Shown piece after piece: positions 1 to 11,685 of a stretch of 64,000 nucleotides of DNA. This stretch comes from Cinclus cinclus (taxonomy: Eukaryota; Chordata; Aves; Passeriformes; Cinclidae). The number at the start of each line of letters is the position of its first letter. Position 1 is the stretch's first letter. The notes beneath the pieces were generated by a model. That model was not told the DNA's origin, made no database searches, and worked only from the letters and a program-made list of their open reading frames with translations. Both the position numbers and the translations under genes were made by a program. Location of the stretch: NCBI RefSeq assembly GCF_963662255.1, contig NC_085051.1, positions 51,375,101 through 51,439,100 of the forward strand, read 5' to 3'.

Positions 1-1469
1 GCTTGCCCCGTTCAGAGAGCAGCTTGTACTCATTTACTGCAAGGTGTTCAAACACTTTAGCACCACAATTGATTTCTCATGGATTTTTTTTTCTTTTTCA
101 AATCATGACCTTTTTTGTAGTATCTGAGCACATACAAGCCATAACTATTTATTTTTACTGAGTGTGAAATCAAGAATTTCTGTTTATTTGTGTATCCACA
201 ACATGGATTTCCAGAAAATGAAACCATTGATATGCTAAGAGAACAGTTCCCAGGTTCCAGAAGCAGTGAGGACTGTTCAGATTTCTTATTTAACATATAT
301 ATTTATGTTAATTATCCATGAACAGAGGCACAGAGCTAGTGCCCACTTTTGAGACTCAGTGTAAAGGACATACATTCCACCACACGATGTCATAAGGACA
401 GGTACTCCAAGACAGTATTCCAATCCCATAATCTTGAAAAGACCCTTACTCTGGCTGGAATCCCCTCTCTTCCTGATGTCCAACCTAAATCTCCTCTCCA
501 GCTGCCAAAACCAAAACCTAAAACATCCTCACCAAAAAGGGAAAATCTCAACAAGTCATGTGTCAATTTTAGATTGCATTTCTCTAATATACATAATAAA
601 TAAGGTGGTTTAGGGATTACCTTAACTGAGCATATTTGTGCTTTAATACAATTCACTAATACTGTGCTTCTGGTCCAAATACTGGAGCACTCCAATAACT
701 TCTAAGTTTAATGGCAGAGGGAAAAGGGTACATTACATACAATTGTTGTTCATGTGATTTCTGTATTAATGTTTGAGCCTCCTAAAAAATGAAACTAGTG
801 TGAAGATGCTGGAAAATGCAACAATTAAAATTGTAAAATGTCTCAGTTTATTTAATCTTACATGTTGAAAAACACAATGAATATTTAATTAGTTCCACAT
901 AAGCACTGTTTGTTTATAGAAAATCTTTAACCTTGATAAATTATTGAAGAATTGTCATTAACCCTTTGACACGAATGGGACAGCTGTCACGCTTAAAGTT
1001 ACAATGAAAAGATTTGCATATACTGGTAGAATTTTCAGACACTTTGTGCAAGTTATACTTGAATAGGTTTTTCTATATTTAGGTAACCTCTAGATTTCTT
1101 TGACACACTGCCCCAAAGCTCTGAAAGATTTACTGATCAGAATGGTTCCCTGGACATTGTTATCTTCCTGTACTGTTCTGTGCAAGCACTTTAGAGAATG
1201 CCAGATTTGAAGTGTAGCTGTTCAGACAGCTGAGAAACATGATTCCTGATTACAGTACACATATTTTCAAACTTAAATAGGTTAGCAGTTATGCTTTGAA
1301 TAATTTATCAGAAGAGAGGTTTTCTCTGCACAAACAAGGTGTTGGAAAACACATATCTCTACTTCATTATTCAGACACATTATTTAGTTCTCCAAAAGAG
1401 TTTAAACCCCCTTGTTCTTGTGCTAGGCATGTATGGCTGCAGTTATCAGCTTTTGCAGCCACGCAGTCC
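1..1469. other. AT-rich non-coding stretch, no gene seen
   Basis: Short open frames occur on both strands, but none has a recognisable domain or a convincing pair of splice sites. I see no clear repeat family here. The stretch looks like ordinary unique intergenic or intronic vertebrate DNA ending at the 5' truncation point of a CR1 element. Confidence 0.6.
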
Positions 1470-1985
1470 AGGCACTAAACATGGAGTCCAGCACAGGAAG
1501 GACATGGACTTGTTGGAGTGAGGCTAAAGGAGACCACCAAGATGATTGGAGGGATGGAGCACCTCTGCTATGAAAAACATGGCTGCAATGATTGGGTTTG
1601 TTCAACCTGGAGAAGAAAGGCTTTGCAGAGACCAAATTGCAGCCTTCGAGTACCTGAGGGGTGCTGACAAGAAAGATGCAGAAACTTTTTGCAGGGGCAT
1701 GAAGTGACAGGACAAGGGGGGAATGGCTTCAAAATGAAAAAGAGTAGGTTTATATTAGAGATAGAAGAAATTCTTCACTGTGAGGGTGGTGAGGCACTGG
1801 CACAGGTTGCCCACAGAAGCTGTGGATGCTCCATCCCTGGAAGTGTTCCAGGCCAGGCTGGATGGGGCTTTCAGCAACCTGGTCTAGTGGAAGGTGTCCC
1901 TGCCCACGGCAGGGGTGTTGGAACTGGAGGATCTTTAAGGTCCCTTCCAATCCAAGCCATTCTATTATACTATGATTTCTTTGAA
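1470..1985 (+). mobile_element. CR1 LINE, 5'-truncated 3' end
   Basis: The segment reads like the 3' end of an avian CR1 retrotransposon in sense orientation. It starts in the end of the reverse-transcriptase ORF, where the family's conserved nucleotide block 'gagaccaccaagatgatt' is visible. It continues through the 'cactgtgagggtggtgaggc' block and ends in the usual ATTCTATGATT-type tail (here 'ccattctattatactatgat', near 1960-1978). CR1 copies are normally 5' truncated on insertion, so about 515 bp is typical. Substitutions and small indels break every long frame, so it is a dead copy of moderate age. The 5' edge is approximate and I see no target-site duplication. Confidence 0.93.
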
Positions 1986-3174
1986 TACCCATGTGGAACT
2001 TTTGGATAGAGACTGGTTATCTAAGTTTCTTGTCACTCACTGTGTTTTCCAGTAAGTGATCCACAATTTGGTAGAGGGTTTTTTTTTCAGATAAAAATTT
2101 ACATCTGAAGAATTTGTGAAACGTATTGACTTCATATCAAAATACAATTTCATTTGTTCTCTCACTGAGGAAAATTAAATTACAGAGCTGATGTTCCAGG
2201 AAGTCTTCTTTTTGTGTAAATAAAAATCCTGAAGTCTTAGGGTCTGAGTGAGATTCAGAGCTGGATATTCATTTGGGGCAAACTTTGCATTCATTTTCAG
2301 TACGTGAAGATTAGACACACAAGGCTTTTTTAGACTTAATTAATCATCTGGCTGTGGAGTTTTAATCTATATTTCAAGATGATACAAACCAAAAAGGCTC
2401 ATGGTAAAAATGTAAATGTAGCAGCAGACCCTGAAGCACTGCATAATCAAGAATCAGGCTAACTTGCAAAGAATCTATAATTCATATTGTAGGTGATCAT
2501 CATTCATTACGGTTTGTTTTTTTGAAGAGGCTTATTGTATATTTCAGGGTTTCTCAGCACTTATATATTATAAACATCATTTATGATGGCTTTCTAATTA
2601 TTTCCAGATGCATCAGATCAAAAAACTAGCAGCAGACCTCCTTAAAGATGACTTATGTGGTGGTTGATTACCTGGTCCCCAATTACCAGTGGAAATATCA
2701 CACATTTAAAGTTGAGAGGTATTTGTCTATGCATTCTCTGTGTACCATTTTTCACAAAATCACCTGCTCACTTACAATTGCATAAGCTGAGAGTGATTTC
2801 AGTCAAGGTACTTTAATGGCATTTTTGTGAAATTATCCTTTGTACAGTTAAGTAAATTGCCATATTTTTTTTCACTTTTCATTTTTGAGCAAAATATTTT
2901 CTATTTTTCAGAAAGACCTTATCCACAAACTTTGTGTTAGAGAAGCAAAAGACACAGGACCAATGTTCAGGACAAGGTTTGAATTTCTGTTTTAATAGAA
3001 AACTCAGCAAAGCCATGAAATCTGAATTCTGCATCTGGTTTTAGGGATATTCCAAATCTAGGTCAAAGTACTCAGTCTCTAGCCTGATTCAAGTGATTTC
3101 AGGAGCATCCTCTTATGCTAAAGCTAGTATCAGTCTTCTGTACATGATTTTTTTACACTGGCTTTGCAATCATC

Positions 3175-3375
3175 TGTGGCAGCAAAAGGGGGTTACCTCT
3201 GTTCTAAGTGCACAGACATAATCCCCCTGAAACAATTGCAATTTTTCACTACTGCAAGCACTTAGCACAGCCCCATTGAAATCAAGGTAACATCTTGTAG
3301 TGTGGCAGATTCTATTTAAAGAATATACACTGGGGCAACATCTGTGATTGATTTCAGTCTGAATCAGGGCAAAAA
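3175..3375. repeat. Possible ancient amniote interspersed repeat remnant
   Basis: Short phrases such as 'cacttagcacagccccattg' followed by 'aaatcaa', and 'tgaatcagggc', resemble an old palindromic non-autonomous element I recall from turtle, crocodile and bird genomes. The match rests on a few short blocks and is from memory. The stretch could equally be unique DNA with chance similarity. Confidence 0.25.
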
Positions 3376-4722
3376 AAAAAAAAGACCTTCAGAAATAGCA
3401 AAAAAGTTCCCAGGGTGCAGAAATTACAATGCTAATAGACATAACTGGAACAAAGGCTATCAGCTTGAAAGCAGTTTGGAAATAGGTGTTCTACCAAGCC
3501 ACAGTAATTAAGGTAATAATGACACATCTGTTCAAAATAAGTACAAAATGCTTTACCCACACTAAGTAGCATTGATCATTATTTGTTTTTGTTTTACAGA
3601 TATGCAAGGTTGGAAATAATTACAGGAGCCTAATCCAAAACTTGTGTTTCTTTATTGATCTGGTCCATAATTATTTTCTGTACTTTTGTTTCTTCACTGT
3701 TTATTACCTAAATACAATTTATTGGGGCATAATGCAGCTGATGGCCTTGAGACAGAAAAGGGCCCTGAGAGCAGTAAGGAAAAGGAAGAGATGAAGGCAT
3801 TAGGTTCTTCTGTTAACTGGTGGTACTGGGAGAACAGGTCTGAGAGAGGGAAGAAAGGGTCAGCTTAAACTCAGTCCTTCAAAGAGAGATCTCTGGGCAC
3901 TGAAGGAGGTCAGCACAGGCAGATGGACAGATAAACAGATAGGTGCAGGCTACCTTCTTCCCATCTGTCCATGCTTGTGTATAGTTCTCCCCATAAGGAA
4001 AATATCCAACTCTGCTGTACAAATATTATGCATTTTTTTTTTGTGCAGTTTCAATTAGAGTGATATATCTGTGGGATTTTTTCCTTCCAGGCAAAAGCTA
4101 TACCTCATATCTACCTGAGCACAATTTCAGCCAAATTTTAGTACTACTTCAAATCACCATTTTTTTTTTGTATTCCCCGTCTTATTGATTTTTCTGGACT
4201 TTTCAGTGTAGAGAAAAGAAAGTCTTGCAAAGCACATGTGCATATATGTTTATTTATATGAGTATGAATATATATTTAAGCTAGCAAATAGTGGAAGCAA
4301 ATTTCATTCTAAGTGAAAAAGCTGATTAGACTGCCTCAAAAATTAAAACAAATTGACAGTTTGAAAGAGAAGCTCTTCTCTGTGTATTACTTTCCTATGG
4401 ATTGAAGGAAAATCACACTTTCTGAGAGAAATCTTGTGGACAAGGTGGGAGGAGGAATTGCCAATGAGCCCCAGTTGTCAGGATGCAGTAATCAGTTGTA
4501 ATGGTGCTCTGAAAATTCATCTAGCAAAATTCATCTTATCTTAAGCAGACTCAGAAACTCTCTCCTTTCCTATTTTAGTTCCTTGCTGACAGGGAGATGA
4601 ATAGTTTTGTGCAGTGTCCCTATTATTGAACATGCCTAATGGTAAGATGCAGTTTCCAGTGTCTTATGGCTTTGTTAGATGTTACCCACTGGGACTAAAA
4701 ATTGTACATGTTTTGCTGCCAC

Positions 4723-4744
4723 AAAAAAAAAAAAAAAAAAAAAA
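4723..4744 (+). repeat. Poly-A tract (22 A)
   Basis: An uninterrupted run of 22 A. No retroposed sequence is recognisable immediately 5' of it, so it is annotated as a simple repeat rather than an element tail. It puts a run of lysines into a spurious short open frame. Confidence 0.95.
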
Positions 4745-5406
4745 GAAGAGGTGCAGCTTGATGGAACCTTCAGATCTGCCTAATTTCAGGCACTCACCAC
4801 CAGCACTTGCAAGGTAAGGCAAGGCTTACATGTTGTTTCCTAAAGGAAAATGTCTTCTGTGAGCAGAGCAGGGTCCTCATCTCTACCTGACAAAGAACAG
4901 CAGCTGTCAGTTTTACAGTTGGTCAAATGCATGTCAATAGCAGAATTAATTTAAACTGTCATCAGGTATAAAATAGTTTCCTATTGGCCATCACAATCAT
5001 ATTTCCCTCATTACAAAGGCTTTTAGTAAGTTGTAACTCTAAAAGCCGTCCCACACTGAGCAGCACTACAGGGAGTTCTTCATCATGTGGCAGGGAATTT
5101 GCTGTTGTTACTGAGCACAAGAAGTAATGACACTACCTAACCCCAGGAAGAGTCACCCACTGACACACAGAGAAAGCTGTACAGCTGCTAAATGAAGATT
5201 TTCTGAATCAATAAAGAAGTAGTGGCCAAAACTTTCAGGTGAGTTGAGCTGTGAATTGAGAGACAGTTAAAGGGCCACTGGATTCACAATATAGCACAGA
5301 GATAAGGTCTGCTCTAAGAGGCAGGAATTATTAATCTTATTGCCACCAGGAAACAATCCTAGTCTTGCTTTCTGGCTGATTTCAGTTTCTGCCCTATGTC
5401 TGTGGG

Positions 5407-5885
5407 TATCCTGGTGGCTTTGCCTGGGGTAGGGTTAACTTTCTTCCCAGTGGCTGGTATGGGGCATTGTTTTGTATTTGTGCTGAATGCAGGGTTGGTA
5501 ATAAAGATGTTTTTGTTATTGATGAGCAGGGCTTACACAGAGCCAAGGCCTTTTCTCCTTTCTATACTGCCATGCAGGGAAGTTGGAGGTGCATGGAAGG
5601 TTGGGAGGGGACACAGCCAGGACAGGTGACCCCAACTGACCAAAGAGATATTCCAGACCATAAGACATCATGTGCAGTACATAAAGCAGAGGGAAGAAGG
5701 AACAAGTGGGGACATTTGGAGTGGTGTTTGTCTTTCCAAGTCATCATCAGGTGTGATGGGGCTCTGCTGTCCTGGAGGTGCCTGAACACCTGCCTGCCCA
5801 TGGGAAGCAGGGAATTAATTCTTTGTGCTTTGCTCAGAGCTGTGCTGTGTCAGCAGATTTGTCTGGGTGCTTTGGCTTCATTATT
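5407..5885 (+). mobile_element. Avian endogenous retrovirus LTR, 3' end unclear
   Basis: The segment follows the layout of a common bird ERV LTR in sense orientation. It opens with 'tatcctgg', probably a decayed TGTCCTGG terminus, then 'gttaactttcttcccagtgg'. Further on it carries 'gggacacagccaggacag', 'gatattccagaccata' and a TATA-like 'acataaag' at about 5679-5686, followed by a purine-rich stretch. The expected 3' end (poly-A signal, 'ctcaaccca' block, terminal GACA) is not recognisable, so the copy is truncated or heavily diverged beyond about 5850. No gag, pol or env sequence adjoins it. The ERVL or ERVK class assignment cannot be settled by eye. Confidence 0.75.
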
Positions 5886-6788
5886 TTAAGTAGAGTGTAC
5901 ATGTAAACGAAAGTGGTTGAGATGCAGGGTTGTGGACATGTGTGTGGTAAGGAGCTGCTGCTTTGCATAAAAGGTGTTGACTAACATCAGGTTTTTAGAA
6001 GGTAGGAGCCGCAGCTGGATATAGAAGTTGTCTGTGTTGTAAAGGGTCTGAAGGCTTCCTGTGGCATTTGGGGTGGGGAAAACCCACAATTCAGAGTGCT
6101 TTGGGGAATACCCACACAACCCCTGTGTGTGGCCAGGAAAAGTGGTTTTGAGTGCCAGGAGATTTGCAATAATGTGACTGTGGGAGCCTCCCTAAAATGG
6201 GGGTGCTCCCAACAGTGAGCAGTGCTTAAACACCTGTGAGTTAAAAATATTACTCTGTCAGGAACAGTTTGAATTGTGTGGCCTTGAGGGCTTGTTTATG
6301 GCACATTTTGTACTACAGAAGTTGTAGAAACTCAAAGCTTGTTAATTAAATAATGCCCCTCCTATTGACTAAATTAGCTGGTGATTGCAAAGTATTTTTT
6401 TCTATAAGATTCCTGAGTAAGGCTATATTATAAAGCACATACTTGAACAGCCAAAATGCATTTTTCAGGCCAGCTTTTAGGTTTCGAGTGTCTGATTTAA
6501 GCTGCTAAATGCTTTCATAGTATTGATTTTAGCAGATATATTTATGCATTTAGCCTTTTGAATTGAGCTGAGATTTTGGTCATCCTCACTGCAAAACACA
6601 AGTTTCTTGGGAATAACTGTCAAAAATAGCTATTCTCAATAATCACTTCTAAGAGTTTTATCATGAGTTTTCTCAGTGCCATGCTGCACAGTGATTTAGA
6701 CACTTAAGATCTGACCAGAATACTAATTTGGACATTTGGACTTGAATATCAAAGCACAGAAAGGACAATACATTCAGATTACTTAGGG

Positions 6789-6789
<1 letters not shown>
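5886..6789. other. Stretch after the LTR, no gene seen
   Basis: About 5886-6240 is somewhat richer in G on the plus strand than its surroundings and could be diverged LTR or retroviral leader sequence, but I recognise no primer-binding site, gag start or other retroviral landmark. The rest is AT-rich unique DNA. Confidence 0.45.

Positions 6790-6838
<49 letters not shown>
6790..6838 (+). repeat. Poly-T tract (49 T)
   Basis: A run of 49 uninterrupted T, the longest homopolymer in the window. On the minus strand it is a poly-A run. I see no LINE, SINE or processed-pseudogene body beside it, so its origin is unclear. Length at such tracts is often misjudged by sequencing. Confidence 0.97.
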
Positions 6839-6841
<3 letters not shown>

Positions 6842-8880
6842 ATTTCCATAGCTGTAGAAATGGTGGGGGTTTTTGTGTGCCAGTTTTAAGAACAGACTCT
6901 TGGCTCCTCCATCTGGTTACTAACTACTATAGTGAAGTGGCTTACTAAAAGCTGCTCAAAAGGCAAAATGTACTGTTGGGCAGTTTATTGTGCTTTCTTT
7001 AATTTTTTCCACCCTGATTGTATTTATACTTGACACAGAGATGTGTCTTACATATTTCATTCATTTTCATAAGGACTATACTTTGAAATAATATAATTAT
7101 CTGATTATATATGTATCATTTTGCCAGTCTGACCTATCATTCAGGAAATATTCAGGTTTTATTCAAAACCTTATCAAAAGAAGATGCACTAATTTTTTAA
7201 GACTTAGCAACGAAAGCAGTGGGAGAAGCTGACACTGTTTATTATCTTCTGAAGATATTCAAAACCATCTTATATAATCACAAAACAGCCCTCCCAAGAG
7301 CACTGTCGTAAGATTAATATGGAAGTTATGGTGCCTTGGGATAATAATATGCATTTTCAGTAACTGTCTTTGAAAGACTTCCTGTTAAGAAGAAAGACTT
7401 TTTTTTTTTTTGCCACTTCATGTTTAAATAATATGAGAGACATGGATATATACTGGCATAAATAAAGAATGCTCATATTTAGGCCATTACTATGTAACTG
7501 AATGCCCACATGGTCCTGAACCCACTTAAGAGGAATGCCTGCAGGCTGTTCTCCAATCCATCATCATCCTTTGTCTTTCTGTGTGATTTTTGTAGGTTTA
7601 TCAAATCTCTTGGGTCTTATTACTCAATATGCAGGTGCAAACACGCAGTAAACATTCCAGCTGCATATAGTCAATCATAACTTACAGTGCTAGACAATTG
7701 CCTTGCAAAAAAACCCACTACAAACCAAATTGAAAACACTCCCCCCACCCCAAAAAAGAAATGGCTCATCAAATTTTCCACAATTTATTAAAGCAATCTA
7801 ATAAAGATTTGAAGGACAGGTTGTTAATATTCTGTGCTTAGCCATTTCATTGTATGAGGAATTGTTTCAATAAGCTTCAGTATATAATTAAAACTTGCAA
7901 GTTCACAGGTAGTGGTAAAATCTGCTGTCTGCCAAACTACCTTAAAAATCATAATTACACTTAAGTAATTTGGAATGACAGCTATTCTTGTCCTAGAAAT
8001 AAGATCAGTGAAAAATGTTTCTATGCCAAAGGTCCTGCTGTAACAGAGTCACAGTGGTCTTCCACTGCTCCAGAAGTGCTGAAGCAGGACACAGTGATCT
8101 AGGGTGGAAGTTTTGTTATAAAGCCATTGTTGTCTGAGATACTAGAGGAGCTGCCTGACTCCCAGGACCCCAAAGTTTGCTGTCTCTGAGCAGCTGGTTT
8201 CATCCTCTCATCCTGACAAGGATGAGAGAAAATGCTGCTCCAGATCCGAACTGAAAGGCCCCTGCTACCAAGGCTGGAAGGCTGAAATCTGTTAGGTTTC
8301 ATCAGCATCAGAGAGGCACACGAGTGCCACGTCTACCTGACATCAGCACAGATCTTTGCTCCTTTTTATGGAGCCTGAGCTGGCTACTGTGTTCATTCCC
8401 ACAAAACTGGAGATTAATGTGTCAAATGGAGTCGCAGAACACACACTGTAACTTATTGACCTGACCTGTCACCTTCTCACATTAGAAAAATCTTAATAAA
8501 AGGTGTTATTCAGTTTTATCTGTAAAAATTCAGGCTTTATTTTTAAAAAATAGTGCTGTGACACATGGTATCTCTCATATTTTAGGATCATATACTTTAT
8601 TAATAATTTGTTAACTATTTGGCTGAGAGTCTGCTGTTTCATAGAATAAATTCTAGTGGATTTACTTACACTCTTTGAATTACTTTGTTCTCAAAATTGA
8701 CTTTCTGGATGCATATAGCTTAGCTTTAACCTAGACAGTTCAATTTTCATGGTGTTTTTTAGGAGGTGAGATGAAGCATAAATCAGGCCCAGGGAAGGTA
8801 GTTCGTGAAGCAGTCATTGGATTGGATAAAGAAAAAAGAGGTTTCCAGTATTTAAGAAAACAAAGCTTTTCCACATATGT
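6839..8880. other. AT-rich non-coding stretch
   Basis: Unique-looking DNA without a supported gene. It includes a small perfect hairpin at 8205-8228 (9-bp stem, 6-base loop), too short to be a microRNA precursor by itself. No interspersed repeat was recognised. Confidence 0.55.
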
Positions 8881-8953
8881 TTTCCATTTTCCTTTTATTT
8901 TTTTCTTGTTTTCTTTTTTTTAATCTTTTTTTTTTCTTTTTTTTTTTCCCTAA
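8881..8953 (+). repeat. T-rich pyrimidine tract
   Basis: About 70 bases almost entirely T with scattered C and few other bases, ending in 'tttttttccct' just before an AG-containing purine stretch. It resembles a very long polypyrimidine tract, but no open exon with a donor follows, so it is annotated only as low complexity. Confidence 0.85.
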
Positions 8954-10870
8954 GGAGAGAATATGACAGAAGGAGCCCGAGCCCAAATACTGAACCTGCT
9001 ATTTCCAGGGAAGGATTTTTTCAGATGTTGCAGCTGGTTGCTCTCTTTTTGGCAGGCGAGGTGATGTGAGAGGGTGGGATACTCAGTAATGTTACACACT
9101 CTGAGAACCTGACAAGGAGCAGGATGCCTGGTGGGTTTTCAGACCCAGCAGCTGTGTGTTGGACACACTTCATGTCCTTTTCTAACAAGCACAACTGCTG
9201 TGTTTCTTAAAGCAGCTGTGCCAAGAAGTCTTTTAGCACAGGCAAGCAGCACCCTGATTTTTATTCATGCCCAAATCAAGCTCCTGCTAGCAGTAATTTT
9301 TTTTTAACAGTAACTGCTCACATCCTTCAGGGTTCTGGCAGCCCATGGCCTTAGTTTCTAGTTCCTTGGGCATACTTTTTGAATACACAGTCATTTACCA
9401 CTTCAAATTATCTTTAGATAAACTTTCATAAACCACATGTCATCCTCATCTTATAAGTGGTCTTTCCCCCTCACTGGGACATTCTACCTCACTTTGTGCT
9501 TTCAGAAAACCTATTTTTATTTTTTGACTTTGTTTTCACCTAGAGGAGTTGATTGGGAAAAATTATTAATTTCTTTTTAATTAATATTCATGTCAATGTA
9601 CAAAAATCATATAAGAGAATCTGGCCCATGGAAGATGCCCCATAATGTTTAAATGGATTTTTTTTTTGAGAAAGGGAAGAGCAATTTATCTCAGAAGTTT
9701 TATGCAGGCATCTGGTCGGTGACACAGTTTTTAGGAGTGCCTTATTTTTTGGGATCTGCCTGACATTTCATTCAGCTTGTGCCTTTTTTATCTCTTTTCT
9801 TCTGCCCTTTCCTATTTCTGGAATACACCCACAACTCCACCTGCCACTGACTGGCCCCAGCATTTGAGTTCACTGGCCTGATCTGTGTTGTGTGCTGTTT
9901 CTCATGTTCCACTTAACCATACAAATAAATAAGTATATGGGGCTGAGGGTTTTTGGTATCAAGGGCAACATCAACTATGCAGATCATTGAAAAAATATTT
10001 ACCCTTAGAAAAGTGATATATGTGAAGAAACAATATCAGAACACCGTAACAGGACTTCTAACACCATTGTGTTTAATACCTAAATAGCACAATGAAGTGA
10101 CCTGTGAAAGAAACACCAAATCCCTACCTCCTCCCCAGCCCCAAATCCCCTTCCTCTCAAGTCCAAAAGTTCTTTGGGATTTCTTTACTACCCAGCCTGG
10201 GAAAATAACTTCTTTAGCACCTCTTCTTCCTTTTTTCCTGTTCATCTTGCCTCTTTGCTTTCTTTGAGAGTGCAATTCAGAAGAATCCCTGTCTTTTTTG
10301 CACTTTTCCCTGCTGAAGGTGATGTTTTTCCTATTTGTTTTAAAGCTCAGCTGGGAGAATTAATTCTTAGTAATCATGCTACCCACGTTAGTATATGTTA
10401 GCACCTTACTGGAATGGATGATGAGTAAGCAGAAAAATAATATTTACTTTTAATACATCTTATCATCTTAATGTTGATCTTGCAGAAATAATAGATAAAC
10501 CTAAAATATTTTATAGTCAAAGTAGAAAATAGACTAGAGAGATCTGAATAAAAACAAATTATATTATGTATGACCCATTGTACTGATACTGACCTATTTC
10601 ACCACTGAATCAGTGAAATTAGACTTAGTGTAATTTTTACTCTAGTTTCTTGCATTTTGCTGTGTTTTTTATTTTCTGTAATTGGAATATTAGACTACTT
10701 AATTTATATTTAATGTTTTAGAGCTACAATTTGAAGTTCAAAGTCTTTATGTATGTCGTCTCTGTAATCTTAATAAATGAACTGACTTTGGAGAATTTTG
10801 CATTGTAATATAGAAATAATTTTGTGAGTTCTTTGTGGAAAATTCATTATTTAGAAATTATATATCCCTG

Positions 10871-10888
10871 GTGTTTCCATGGAAACAC
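10871..10888. promoter_or_regulatory. Perfect palindromic RFX X-box-like site
   Basis: 'gtgtttccatggaaacac' is its own reverse complement over 18 bases. Its core GTTTCCATGGAAAC fits the known X-box pattern bound by RFX-family factors (two GTTNCC-type half-sites with no spacer). An octamer-like ATGCTAAT lies ten bases downstream at about 10,898-10,905. The sequence match is direct; use as an enhancer, for example in ciliated or neural cells, is inference. A perfect 18-base palindrome is unlikely by chance in 64 kb, but in vivo binding is unknown. Confidence 0.55.
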
Positions 10889-11454
10889 TTTCACCTTATG
10901 CTAATCAAATACAAACTATGGGAAAATAAAATCTTTAATAGAAGAGTATTAGGAAAAAATTTTTTTTTGCAAAGTGTAAAATTCTAATGCTGATAAACCT
11001 CCAGTCTCTCAAAACAACTGCCAGTCCAGATCCAGAAATGGGTCAGGTTCAATCTGTTCAATGCTGAATTCCAGGAGCTGGATGGGTTACCATGAGGGCA
11101 AACCAAGTATGCTGTTTGCTGGCAATGATGTCTCAAAAGGTTGGGGTGTTTTGTTAATCTGTGTCTAGGCATCTGGACTCAGCAAACACTCTATGCATGC
11201 TTCTTATTTCAAATAATGTGGTTTGGATTTTTTGTCCTATATGACACAATGTAGATAGCTTTTATCCACTGTGATAATTTTATTCTTCCCAGCACTGTGG
11301 AGTAGGAGGTAAAAGCTGGTAGGACTACTCTTGTAATAAAGAGATGTTGGGATTATTCCCAGTTTTACCACAGCTATAAAGCTCCAATCCATTTTATTGC
11401 AATGGATGACAAAATTCCTTCTGCCATTTGTGTCCACTGCACCACTTCTTTCAG

Positions 11455-11491
11455 GATCTCTGGGTCCTTTTTGGTCTAGACCCACTGCAGG
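11455..11491 (+). other. Candidate short exon (splice sites only)
   Basis: A 37-base segment preceded by a pyrimidine-rich acceptor ('accacttctttcag') and followed by a near-consensus donor (CAGG|GTAAGTG). It is open in one frame. Together with the candidate exon at 11,580-11,685 it would imply an 88-base intron. Splice consensus matches are common by chance, no homologous protein is recognised, and no start codon is visible, so this is only a candidate, more plausibly of a non-coding transcript if real. Confidence 0.15.
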
Positions 11492-11579
11492 GTAAGTGTG
11501 GGATGGCTCTGAAATGGGATGTCTGGTGGGCAGCGGGGAGCAGAAAAAGCAACATCTCACTGTTCTTTATTCACTGCAG

Positions 11580-11685
11580 TGAATGGACCCAAAATGTCTT
11601 CAACCTGTGCTCCCAAGCAGAATCTGTTGTTTGGGGACTCTGCTGTGCGTCTGATTTTGGGGAACTCTGCACCAAGGGAGGGCAG
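11580..11685 (+). other. Candidate exon (splice sites only)
   Basis: A 106-base segment preceded by a good acceptor ('gttctttattcactgcag') and followed by a weak donor (GGCAG|GTGGGA). Joining it to the candidate exon at 11,455-11,491 keeps one reading frame open across the junction. The predicted peptide has no family I recognise. Confidence 0.15.

Larger units (their letters stand above)
1986..5406. other. Non-coding stretch with homopolymer tracts
   Basis: Mostly AT-rich unique DNA. It holds short A and T runs, one 22-A tract and one possible ancient interspersed repeat, listed separately. No open frame over about 70 codons occurs and no protein motif is recognisable. Confidence 0.6.

Noticed and set aside
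1689..2009. 106-codon frame as a gene
   Set aside because: It is the CR1 3' region read through in one frame; that part of CR1 is not coding.
4614..4817. Frame with a lysine run
   Set aside because: Created by the 22-A tract; no protein signal on either side.
5467..5889. 140-codon plus-strand frame as a gene
   Set aside because: Lies within the LTR at 5,407-5,885 and follows LTR blocks, not a retroviral coding region.
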